This document shows positions 46,506 through 54,133 of a stretch of 54,133 bases of DNA, one piece after another. The notes beneath the pieces are model-generated. The model had not been told where the DNA came from and did no database searches. It saw only the letters and a list, made by a program, of their open reading frames with translations. Source of the DNA: Bacteroidales bacterium (GTDB lineage: Bacteria > Bacteroidota > Bacteroidia > Bacteroidales > P3). How positions within the stretch are numbered: the stretch's first letter is position 1; each line of letters opens with the position of its first letter. Location of the stretch: NCBI GenBank assembly GCA_017477025.1, contig JAFUYA010000002.1:1-54133 (forward strand), written 5' to 3'. Both the position numbers and the translations under genes were made by a program.

Positions 46506-47816
46506 ATGCCAATTGCAAAGTTTTATAAACTCGAATGGAATATAAACCCCTCCGAAGTAAAACTTCTGACGGGTATTGAGTCGGAAAGTAAATTAAAAAC
46601 CGACACAAACGGAAACACCGGCGAGCAAAAATTTGCAGGATATGAACTAAAACCGTTAAAATTTTCATATAAACTCAGTAAATCTGCTGGCGCTAATATA
46701 GTGCGTGAAATCGAATTGTTAAGGTCAATAAGGGGTGTAACCGCCCCTTTTTACTTAAATAAACACAGGCTTTTTGCACCGGCATATATGCTTACGGATT
46801 TTAGTGTAAGTAATTTTGTATTGGCAAATGACGGTCAAATATTAGAATGCGATATTTCATTGTCATTCATTGAAGTAAATATTACCCTCGGAACTTCAAG
46901 CCTTCGAGTAATATACAATGACGTTGATATAACAAACGACATTGCTGTTACCGGCTGCGAACATACTATGAATGCAGAAGGGGCTCCCGATGAGGTAGAA
47001 ATAAAATTCACGGATAACGACCACTTGTGGGATGATTGGCAACCATCAAAGACTGATACTATTCAGGTAAAAGACGGCATTGCCGATTCAGGAAAAATGT
47101 TTATTGAGTCTGTAAACCCAACCAATGGATATATGACTCTTCGTGGTTCAAGCATTCCGACAACAATGCGTGATGTTATAAAGGAAAATAACAAATCTTG
47201 GGAGGGGGTAACCTTCCTGCAGTTATTTACCGAAATAGGTGGCAGGCATGGATTGGAAGTAGAATCGCACGAGGTAGAAAACAGAACTTATAACTACATA
47301 AAGCAAGAAAATATTTCTGATTTGGAATTTTTGACGGAATTATGCGACCTTGAAGGCTGTGCTTTCCTTGTTTTTGATAAAAAACTTGTCGTATATTCAC
47401 CTGAAAAAATGGAAGCACAAAGTCCTGTTAAGACGATAAATATACCTTCAGGTTCAGATTTTACATACACAGATGATTCACTTGCGGCTTACGGTAACTG
47501 TGAGATTGATAACGGGGCTCTTGTTGGTAAAGCGACCGCTTCAAACGGTATAGAAAAAACAATGAGACGTGTTATTAAATGCTTTATAGAAACTCAAGCC
47601 GATGCAAACAACGGTGCAAAAAATATCCTTGCAAAAGCCAACCGTGGACTTAAGACGGGGAGGTTAAAAACGGACATTATGAAGGATATTGCTGCGGCGA
47701 GTGTTGCAACACTCAACACGGCAGATGCATCAACGAATAACGGCACGATATTTTATCAAAAAATAGTGCAAGACTATGTGAATAAAAAGACAATACACTA
47801 TTTTAGATTTGTTTAA
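46506..47816 (+). CDS. Tail hub protein D (late control gene D family), with extra N-terminal domain
   Basis: This 436-residue hub protein, D of P2-like phages, holds a TSSLRVIYNDVDITNDIAVT start of the conserved part. It also shows EVEIKFTDNDHLWDDWQPSK, EGVTFLQLFTEIGGRHGLEV, NYIKQENISDLEFLTELCDL and EGCAFLVFDKKLVVYSPEKM. The N-terminal about 115 residues have no counterpart in P2 D and instead follow the pattern of the separate baseplate gene at 692-1162. I infer that a hub-adapter domain is both a free protein and part of D. The gene is complete here. Its last 78 codons are duplicated at the start of the window. Confidence 0.88.
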   Translation: MPIAKFYKLEWNINPSEVKLLTGIESESKLKTDTNGNTGEQKFAGYELKPLKFSYKLSKSAGANIVREIELLRSIRGVTAPFYLNKHRLFAPAYMLTDFSVSNFVLANDGQILECDISLSFIEVNITLGTSSLRVIYNDVDITNDIAVTGCEHTMNAEGAPDEVEIKFTDNDHLWDDWQPSKTDTIQVKDGIADSGKMFIESVNPTNGYMTLRGSSIPTTMRDVIKENNKSWEGVTFLQLFTEIGGRHGLEVESHEVENRTYNYIKQENISDLEFLTELCDLEGCAFLVFDKKLVVYSPEKMEAQSPVKTINIPSGSDFTYTDDSLAAYGNCEIDNGALVGKATASNGIEKTMRRVIKCFIETQADANNGAKNILAKANRGLKTGRLKTDIMKDIAAASVATLNTADASTNNGTIFYQKIVQDYVNKKTIHYFRFV

Positions 47817-47828
47817 GGATATACCAGC

Positions 47829-48257
47829 ATGGCAGAAATACAAAAAGGTAAAATTTCAACAATAGAGGAGGCACCTGTTGACGATTGGGGACACCCAACG
47901 ACAGCGAGAGTGTTCTCGTTAACAGGGGGTTCTGTAACAAGACCGTTAATAATTCCGTGGTATTTGCGTGGAACCATGGGCGATTTAAAGCCCGAGGATG
48001 AGGTTGTTTTTGTATTATTTGAAGATATGACAGGCTGGATATTGGGCAGATTTGACGGAAACTTCCAAAAATATGTCCCATACGATGTTATTGTTGACGG
48101 TTTTGTAGAAATAACCGATTATGCAGACGTTACAAACAATGTTTCGGGTGCTGATTTCATAAGTGCAGAATATGGCTCCACGAATGCACACACTCACAAA
48201 TATGAAAAACCTGTTCATTCTGCTGGCCCTGTTGATACGGAAAAACCGACAAGTTAA
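47829..48257 (+). CDS. Baseplate spike protein, copy 2
   Basis: Identical to the spike gene at 251-679 (HxH motif, OB-like). This copy follows directly after the full-length hub D gene, showing the true operon order. Confidence 0.65.
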   Translation: MAEIQKGKISTIEEAPVDDWGHPTTARVFSLTGGSVTRPLIIPWYLRGTMGDLKPEDEVVFVLFEDMTGWILGRFDGNFQKYVPYDVIVDGFVEITDYADVTNNVSGADFISAEYGSTNAHTHKYEKPVHSAGPVDTEKPTS

Positions 48258-48269
48258 AAGAGGTAAACA

Positions 48270-48740
48270 ATGACTATTCAGGCACAATTTTTGAATAAAA
48301 ATTGGGAAATATCGCCCAATAAAGTTATGCCGTTAACAAGTATAAGTTACTCTTCAGGAATAAATACGGAAACCGCCAAAACTTCGGGCGGTAAAGACAA
48401 GATTGTTTCTAAAGGGTATAAAGCGGACACTTTGTCTATAACCTATGATGTAGTAAAAACCGCCGGCTGTAATCCCGAGAGGGAATATTCGGACATGGTA
48501 ACCTTAACAGGTGCCATTGGCCCGTTTTTAATAAACGGTCGCAGGTTTGGGGCTGCAAAATACAGACTAATTTCTGTAAAACCCAGCAATATTGTTACAT
48601 CAAATACAGGTGAAATGATATCGATGACAATATCAGCACAATTTGAAGAACCGATTGTTTCAAAATCAGACTCAAAAAATATCGGCAAATCGGGTGCATC
48701 TATTGATAAATCAACAACTCAAAAAGGGATTAGAAAATGA
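48270..48740 (+). CDS. Baseplate protein (hub-D-like domain), copy 2
   Basis: Identical to 692-1162. See that entry for the domain relation to hub D. Confidence 0.55.
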   Translation: MTIQAQFLNKNWEISPNKVMPLTSISYSSGINTETAKTSGGKDKIVSKGYKADTLSITYDVVKTAGCNPEREYSDMVTLTGAIGPFLINGRRFGAAKYRLISVKPSNIVTSNTGEMISMTISAQFEEPIVSKSDSKNIGKSGASIDKSTTQKGIRK

Positions 48741-49006
48741 AAAGTGTAGGAAACGGAAACCCTGAAAATTGCGTTCAAAATATATTGAGTGTAACAAAAG
48801 GGGAGGTTGCATATAACAGAGCGATGGGGCTTGATGGTGATTTATATGACAAACCTGTAACTCAAATTCAGGGGCTTGTATTTGCCGACATTGAAGAGCA
48901 AATAGAAACCTATGAAAAAAGGGTTCAGGTAAACAATATCAACACCGAAACTGCAGAAGATGGAACACTTATTGCAATTAAGCCTGACATAACAATTTTG
49001 GAGTAA
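48737..49006 (+). CDS. Baseplate wedge gpW/gp25-like, copy 2
   Basis: Identical to 1159-1428, overlapping the previous stop by ATGA. Confidence 0.7.
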   Translation: MKSVGNGNPENCVQNILSVTKGEVAYNRAMGLDGDLYDKPVTQIQGLVFADIEEQIETYEKRVQVNNINTETAEDGTLIAIKPDITILE

Positions 49007-49009
49007 AAA

Positions 49010-50374
49010 ATGAGCGATAATTTTGAACTTTTTTCAACAATAGACGATGCGCAAATTGAGCAAATCGTTAATGATAATATTGAGAGCGGAATTAGTGAGA
49101 CTTTATATCCCGGCGATGAGAGAAGAATATTCACAAACGCATTTGTGGCTCTTCTCTGCACAGTTTTTGCTTACCTAAACGAACGTGCAAAACAAAGATT
49201 GCTGCGTTATGCAAAAGCAGAAACTCTTGATTATTTGGGGGAAAGGGTAAATTGCGAAAGGTTGGCGGCTAATCCTGCGACTACAACCATGCGTTACAAA
49301 ATACAATCACCTTTGAGTGTAATTGTAACTGTTCCTGCAGGTTCCCGTGTAACACCTGACGGAGTTTTGTATTGGAAAACCCTCACCGCTGCAACAATTC
49401 CTGTAGGTAGTACAGAAGTTGATATTCCTGCAGAGTCCACCGAAGGCGGCTCTGTTTATAACGGGTATGTGGCAGGTGCGATAAATACTCAGGTGGATAT
49501 AGTTCCTTATATTTCGTCTGTTGAAAACCTAACAACAACGACAGGTGGTGATGATGGTGAACCTTATCCGCTATCTGATGAACACCCTGACGGCGATGAC
49601 GGCACAGGCGATGATAATTACAGAGAAAGAATCAGAAAAGCCCCGGCAGGTTTTTCAACTGCTGGTCCTTCTGATGCTTATGAGTATTATGCTCTCTCTG
49701 CAGATGCTTCTGTTGAAGATGTAAAGGTTGTGTCAGAACAGGAGGCTGGCAGGATAGATATTACTGCAACCGTTACAGGCGGCAACGTGCCAAGCAGTGA
49801 AATTATAGACAAGATTTTAGAAAAATGTTCAGATAAAAGTGTAAGGCCGATGAATGACCGAGTTTTTGTTTACGGTCCTGAATTAACGGATTACGACATA
49901 AACATTCATTATTACACAACTGAAGATGCAGAATCGGATGCAATAACCGCCATTGAAGGTGAAGGTGGAGCAATAGATTCATATATCGAATGGCAAAGAG
50001 CAAAAATTTCAAGGGACATAAACCCCGATAAACTCATGGCTTTGCTTATTGCGGCAGGTGCTAAAAGGGCAACTATTACAAAACCTGTATATACTGCTCT
50101 TGGAGTAACTGAAACCGTTACTTCATACACCGTATATAAAACCAATGACGGAACTGTCATCGGGTATGTTGAGGCTTCAGGTGAAGCCGATGATGATGTT
50201 GTCGCAAATGCTCGTGTGTATGAAAACCCGAGGTTAAAAGGGGCTTACACAACAACCGCAAATGCTGGCGAGTATAAATACACCGGCGATTCTGTTGTAT
50301 CACCGAAGGGTATCGGGGAATTGGCACATTTTTCAGGTAATATTACCGTTACACACTCAACTGAAGGGGAATAG
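49010..50374 (+). CDS. Baseplate protein J, copy 2
   Basis: Identical to 1432-2796. Confidence 0.88.
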   Translation: MSDNFELFSTIDDAQIEQIVNDNIESGISETLYPGDERRIFTNAFVALLCTVFAYLNERAKQRLLRYAKAETLDYLGERVNCERLAANPATTTMRYKIQSPLSVIVTVPAGSRVTPDGVLYWKTLTAATIPVGSTEVDIPAESTEGGSVYNGYVAGAINTQVDIVPYISSVENLTTTTGGDDGEPYPLSDEHPDGDDGTGDDNYRERIRKAPAGFSTAGPSDAYEYYALSADASVEDVKVVSEQEAGRIDITATVTGGNVPSSEIIDKILEKCSDKSVRPMNDRVFVYGPELTDYDINIHYYTTEDAESDAITAIEGEGGAIDSYIEWQRAKISRDINPDKLMALLIAAGAKRATITKPVYTALGVTETVTSYTVYKTNDGTVIGYVEASGEADDDVVANARVYENPRLKGAYTTTANAGEYKYTGDSVVSPKGIGELAHFSGNITVTHSTEGE

Positions 50375-50379
50375 AAAAA

Positions 50380-50946
50380 ATGAAACTGCAAAACCTCGAA
50401 TTTCTTAAATTAATGCCGAAGTTTATGCAAACAGACGAGTGTATAAAGTCTTTATGCAAGTCGGTTGATGAGATATTTAAACCAACTGCGGAAGATTTGA
50501 AAAAATTAAGCGATTGGGACAGGATAGATTCTATGTCCGAAAGCGAGCTTGATTATCTGGCATGGGAATGTAACATTACATGGTATGATAAATCAGCCCC
50601 TATTGCTACAAAGCGCAGTTTAGTAAAAAACTCAGATAAAATTTTTATGACAAGAGCAACGGTGGCCGCCGTTGAGGAGGTTGTTGCTACATATTTCAAC
50701 GATGCGACATTGTTGGAGTTTTGGGAAGCAGGGTGCGAACCTCATCATTTCAAAATTGAATGCTCCGATCCTTCAACTTATGCCGATAACTTGCAATTAT
50801 TCTTGTCAACACTGGAAAAGGTAAAAAGGAAGTCACAATGGCTTGAGTCAATAGTTCTGTTGTTAATGGGCGAGGGCAATATGTATGTCGGCGCAGGTAC
50901 ATCGGAAATATTAAACTCTTCATTTGACTGCACGAATGAATTTTAA
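50380..50946 (+). CDS. Tail protein I, copy 2
   Basis: Identical to 2802-3368. Confidence 0.8.
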   Translation: MKLQNLEFLKLMPKFMQTDECIKSLCKSVDEIFKPTAEDLKKLSDWDRIDSMSESELDYLAWECNITWYDKSAPIATKRSLVKNSDKIFMTRATVAAVEEVVATYFNDATLLEFWEAGCEPHHFKIECSDPSTYADNLQLFLSTLEKVKRKSQWLESIVLLLMGEGNMYVGAGTSEILNSSFDCTNEF

Positions 50947-50955
50947 GGGGGTAAA

Positions 50956-51492
50956 ATGTCAAACACAACCGTTATAACCGGCATTACAAATGCAGGGTTG
51001 TCTATATTGGCTCAAGCCCAATTGGGTGCTCAAATTCAATTTACCAAAATAAAAATCGGTGACGGAAGGTTGGAACAGGGCCAGGATCCTGCGGAACTAA
51101 CCGACCTTATAAATACCGTGAATGAACTCGGAATTTATAATTGGACAATGGCTGGCGACTCAACAATTAAGGTCACAGGGTTAATTGTTCAGGGCAATAC
51201 AGGTTTTTATTTTAGAGAAATTGGTTTGTTTGCAATAGATCCGACAACCAATCAAGAAGTTTTATATGCATACGGCAACAAAGGCGAAGCCGCATCATAT
51301 ATTCCCGAAAACACAAGCAGTGTTGCGGTGGAAGAGAGAGCAACCATTATCACAAAGGTTGCAAATGCTGAAACCGTAAAAATACAACTCTCTCACCTTT
51401 ATGGCCCGATATTCTATGATGAACTCGGAGACACAACAGTTGAGATAGATTTAGTAACAAATATCATCAATGCTGTGTGGATTGAAGTTTAA
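50956..51492 (+). CDS. Tail fibre N-terminal attachment protein, copy 2
   Basis: Identical to 3378-3914. Confidence 0.8.
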   Translation: MSNTTVITGITNAGLSILAQAQLGAQIQFTKIKIGDGRLEQGQDPAELTDLINTVNELGIYNWTMAGDSTIKVTGLIVQGNTGFYFREIGLFAIDPTTNQEVLYAYGNKGEAASYIPENTSSVAVEERATIITKVANAETVKIQLSHLYGPIFYDELGDTTVEIDLVTNIINAVWIEV

Positions 51493-51551
51493 GTGTGAGG
51501 GGGAACTCACAAAAGTTATAGTTAGTACTGTTTAAAAAAAGGAGTAGAAAA

Positions 51552-52457
51552 ATGACAGACAAGAACATTCAAATTCAAGACTTACAAGGGAATAATTTAT
51601 TCCCGAAAACCAAAGGTGCCGTTGTATTAAACAATAGTGGCGACAATTTGGGTGGTGTAGAAGCAGGTGCGCAAGTTAACGTATTAGAAACCATTGATTT
51701 AAAATATGGCAATACTACAACAAGTGTTACTATTGCAAGCAAAAAAGCAACCATTGATTTATCTGCTTATGCAAAATCTGCAACAACACTTTCAGGCTAT
51801 GGCATCACAGATGCTTACACAAAAAATGAAATTGACGGCAAGATTTCAAGTGCTTACAAAGTTGCTGGTTCTGCTGCAAGTGTTTCAGCATTAGGCTCTC
51901 TTGATGCTTCACACGAAGGTTATGTTTACAATATGACCGCTCAATTTACAACAACTGCTGACTTCGTTGAAGGTTCAGGTAAAAAACATCCTGCAGGCAC
52001 CAACGTTGCAGTTGTAAATACTGCGGCTGCAGGCGAAACAGCAGTTTATAAATATGATGTATTGGCAGGATTTATTGACACTTCAAGCTATGATACTCAC
52101 ATTGCTGATACTGATATCCACGTTACAACTTCTGATAAATCTACATGGAACGGTAAACAGGATGCAATCGCTGACCTTTCTGATATAAGAACAGGTGCCG
52201 GTAAAGGTGCAACTGCAGTTCAACCGGGCGACCTTGCTACAGTTGCAACAAGCGGTTCTTATAACGACTTATCTAACAAACCGACTATACCTGATGCACA
52301 AATTCAATCAGATTGGAACCAAACTACAACAACAGCTAAAGATTACATTAAAAACAAACCATCATTGGCTACAGTTGCAACAACTGGTTCATATAACGAC
52401 TTGTCAGACAAACCGACTATACCTCAAAATCAAATCACTTATGTCGAATTAGCTTAA
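51552..52457 (+). CDS. Tail fibre shaft protein, copy 2
   Basis: Identical to 3974-4879, including the two GSYNDLS-x-KPTIP repeats. The terminator at 4887-4912 recurs at 52465-52490. Confidence 0.75.
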   Translation: MTDKNIQIQDLQGNNLFPKTKGAVVLNNSGDNLGGVEAGAQVNVLETIDLKYGNTTTSVTIASKKATIDLSAYAKSATTLSGYGITDAYTKNEIDGKISSAYKVAGSAASVSALGSLDASHEGYVYNMTAQFTTTADFVEGSGKKHPAGTNVAVVNTAAAGETAVYKYDVLAGFIDTSSYDTHIADTDIHVTTSDKSTWNGKQDAIADLSDIRTGAGKGATAVQPGDLATVATSGSYNDLSNKPTIPDAQIQSDWNQTTTTAKDYIKNKPSLATVATTGSYNDLSDKPTIPQNQITYVELA

Positions 52458-52464
52458 CACATAT

Positions 52465-52490
52465 AAAGGGGCTTAACCGCCCCTTTTTTA
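52465..52490 (+). terminator. Rho-independent terminator after fibre shaft, copy 2
   Basis: Same hairpin as 4887-4912: 8-bp stem AAAGGGGC/GCCCCTTT, then T run. Confidence 0.8.
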
Positions 52491-52508
52491 AACCGAAAGG
52501 GGAAAATA

Positions 52509-52772
52509 ATGACAGAATATAATGCAAAAAAAGTTGTTCTGAAAGATGCAAACGGTGTATATTTAATCCCCCTTGGCAACGATGTGCGATTTGATGAACT
52601 CAACGGCTATTATGTCGAGGCGACAGACGGCAATTTAGACTTAGAAACCGCTCTTGCTGATGGTAATTTGGATTTAACAACTTCACTTGACGGCAATGTC
52701 GGGGTTTATTCTTTGTGGGATTATTTAGCAGTTCTTACTCGAAGAATTGTTGCACTTGAAATGAATAGATAA
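52509..52772 (+). CDS. Small fibre-associated protein, copy 2
   Basis: Identical to 4931-5194. Confidence 0.5.
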   Translation: MTEYNAKKVVLKDANGVYLIPLGNDVRFDELNGYYVEATDGNLDLETALADGNLDLTTSLDGNVGVYSLWDYLAVLTRRIVALEMNR

Positions 52773-52783
52773 AGGAGGGCAAT

Positions 52784-53821
52784 ATGCCAAAAATACAATT
52801 AAGACGAGGAACGAGTACAAACTTGTCAACGACCGTTGCCGACCTCGGTGAACCTGTATTTATTACAAATACAAATGAGTTGAAAATCGGTGATGGTACA
52901 AACGAATTAAACGATGTAAAATGCGTTGATTATCTCGGCAAGCAAATTGCTAACCGCCAATACAAAGGGGTGGATTTGGCAGTAAAATTTGCTGATGAGA
53001 TATCTGAATATGCGAGCATTTATGCTTGGTTAGAAGCAAGGAAAACTGCAGGAAATTTTGAAGGCATCAATGTCGGCGATTATTTCTCATTCTCTATTGC
53101 TTCAGGAACATGTGCAGGTTACGCAATAGCCGCACAAACTTTCAAAGCTCGTGTTATAGGTATTAACACTTATAAACATTGCGGCGATACAGAAATCGGC
53201 GACATGCTTTATTTTAAAACGGATGAAGTTGTCGATACTCCAATAAAATGGAACCCGACTGACAACAACAACGGAACATCCGTTCAAAATAATCCGTGGC
53301 TTGCGAGTGCGATGTATGCAGTATTAAACGGTGTAAACAACTACTCAACATCTGCATATCAAAGTGCTGCTCACGGTGCAAACGCAAGTTCAGGAGGTAT
53401 TTTGCAATTACTCCCTGCGGCTTTGCAAAATGTATTAAAACAGAAGAGAAACTATTTAGACCAAAGATACTCTGCAAGCGGACTTCTCACAGGCGGCACA
53501 AATTGGGCTGCCGGCGATATGGGTAAACTTTGGTTACCTAATGAAATTGAAGTTTATGGTTGTGGAATTAGATCCGACAGATGTTTAACAGCAGGATTTT
53601 GGTTCCCTGAAGCAGGACTTTCAATTCAGTTCCCATGGTTTGCTAACCACTGCGAAAACAGAATCAGTTACAATTCAAGTGGTAATAGGTGCCACTGGTG
53701 GCTCTCTGCCCCAGCCTCTCACAACTCTACGTCCGTGTGCGCTGTCGCCGCCACCGGTCCTGCCACCACCCACTTTGCCACCCTTGCGAGCATTTGCACT
53801 CCGCTCTGCTTCTGTATTTAA
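52784..53821 (+). CDS. DGR target: variable receptor-binding protein, full-length allele
   Basis: This 345-residue version of the target at 5206-6219 is identical up to Ile337. It reads TGC (Cys338) at 53795-53797 and continues TPLCFCI to TAA at 53819-53821. The added end (PLCFCI) is like the PLCFRI ending that I recall from other DUF6273 adhesins of gut phages, so this is probably the functional allele. The rest of the annotation is in the first copy's entry. Confidence 0.9.
   Translation: MPKIQLRRGTSTNLSTTVADLGEPVFITNTNELKIGDGTNELNDVKCVDYLGKQIANRQYKGVDLAVKFADEISEYASIYAWLEARKTAGNFEGINVGDYFSFSIASGTCAGYAIAAQTFKARVIGINTYKHCGDTEIGDMLYFKTDEVVDTPIKWNPTDNNNGTSVQNNPWLASAMYAVLNGVNNYSTSAYQSAAHGANASSGGILQLLPAALQNVLKQKRNYLDQRYSASGLLTGGTNWAAGDMGKLWLPNEIEVYGCGIRSDRCLTAGFWFPEAGLSIQFPWFANHCENRISYNSSGNRCHWWLSAPASHNSTSVCAVAATGPATTHFATLASICTPLCFCI
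53686..53813 (+). repeat. DGR variable repeat (VR), copy 2
   Basis: Same 128 bp as 6108-6235, with C at 53797 matching the template at the equivalent base. All differences from TR in this copy are template A positions. Confidence 0.97.
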
Positions 53822-53832
53822 TCGAATATCTT

Positions 53833-53861
53833 ATATCCCGACAGGTAATCTGTCGGGATAT
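53833..53861 (+). promoter_or_regulatory. Hairpin downstream of VR, copy 2
   Basis: Same 12-bp stem, 5-base loop hairpin as 6255-6283. Confidence 0.8.
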
Positions 53862-53886
53862 TTTATAAAAAAGGAAGTAGAAAACC

Positions 53887-54133
53887 ATGAGCAATGTGTT
53901 AAAACGATTTAGAAAAGAAACAGAACTGCAATTTATGATGAATGCGGTTGATTTACAAATTGAACTTACAAAATTTGTAATGTCCGATAAAAATGTCCCG
54001 AAAAAGTACAGACTCGTTGTTGGGGTGAGTATAGTTCAAAAAGTAGACGAACTTGTCGACAATTTGAACTTTGCAAACTGTATATTCCCTCAAACTCAAG
54101 ACGACTTCGCAAAAAGAGCAGAATATCAACGAC
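53887..54133 (+). CDS. avd: Avd (partial, cut by window end)
   Basis: First 82 codons of the avd gene, identical to 6309-6555. The frame is open to the window edge. The complete gene is at 6309-6737. Confidence 0.9.
   Translation, partial: MSNVLKRFRKETELQFMMNAVDLQIELTKFVMSDKNVPKKYRLVVGVSIVQKVDELVDNLNFANCIFPQTQDDFAKRAEYQR

Larger units (their letters stand above)
47579..54133. repeat. Terminal direct repeat, copy 2
   Basis: This is the second copy of 1-6555 with offset 47578. The only difference I find is C at 53797 (A at 6219), which lies in the variable repeat of the DGR target. It supports a circular genome of about 47.6 kb. Confidence 0.95.

Overview
The window is a complete temperate tailed-phage genome (or excised prophage) laid out as a circle. 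Bases 1-6555 recur as 47579-54133 with one difference that I can find, so the unit genome is about 47,578 bp. Ribosome-binding sites are strong and AGGAGG-like, base composition is AT-rich, TAA, TAG and TGA all act as stops, and genes are packed with ATGA/TAATG overlaps. This fits a phage of a low-GC gut bacterium. Some small Cys-containing and coiled-coil accessory proteins remind me of gut Gastranaerophilales (Melainabacteria) or Bacillota, but that host guess is weak.

Layout on the circle, starting from the late operon. 30.68-30.76 kb holds a seven-unit, 10-bp-phased repeat array and a possible late promoter. 30.8-40.2 kb carries a lambda-type head module: a Z-like protein, a ParB-methyltransferase fusion, Nu1/gpA-like terminase, gpW-like connector, portal, Clp-type protease with a nested scaffold, decoration and capsid proteins. 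40.2-47.8 kb and 0-5.2 kb carry a contractile (P2/Mu-like) tail: terminator, sheath, tube, a frameshifted chaperone pair, tape measure, X, hub D, spike V, wedge W/gp25, J, I and fibres. It is therefore a small myovirus with a lambda-like head.

5.2-8.2 kb is a complete diversity-generating retroelement (DGR). It has a target gene whose last about 40 codons are the variable repeat (VR), a downstream 12-bp hairpin, avd, a template repeat (TR) starting on the avd stop codon, a spacer with an unreported-looking 47-codon ORF, and the reverse transcriptase. The TR/VR alignment is 128 bp with no gaps. Eighteen substitutions inside the 13 AAY codons all hit TR adenines. The two terminal copies of the genome differ exactly at the end of VR, where one allele (TGA) truncates the adhesin by 8 residues and the other (TGC) restores it.

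8.2-11.0 kb is the lysis region (papain-like hydrolase, small membrane proteins, amidase) with two structured non-coding stretches. 11.0-14.65 kb is a leftward lysogeny module: small genes, a 24-residue membrane peptide, a large serine integrase, an unknown membrane protein and a repressor. Divergent promoters face a Cro-like gene at 14.8 kb. 15.19-16.03 kb is an about 840-nt, hairpin-rich gene-free stretch that I regard as a strong candidate for a giant ornate phage RNA of the GOLLD/ROOL kind. 16.0-21.0 kb holds a C5 methyltransferase with a G8 tract, a replication initiator with internal repeats, a DnaC-like loader, a RecU-like resolvase, a stand-alone ParB-like protein and a sigma-like regulator. 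21-30.5 kb is an accessory block of small genes (YopX trio, DUF5131, Myb/SANT-like protein, nucleosidase-like protein, ASCH, HAD phosphatase, Dam).

The features most worth attention are the DGR with its allelic end, the ornate RNA candidate, the phased repeat array ahead of the late operon, the G8 tract in the methyltransferase, and a -1 frameshift and a nested scaffold start that simple ORF calling misses.
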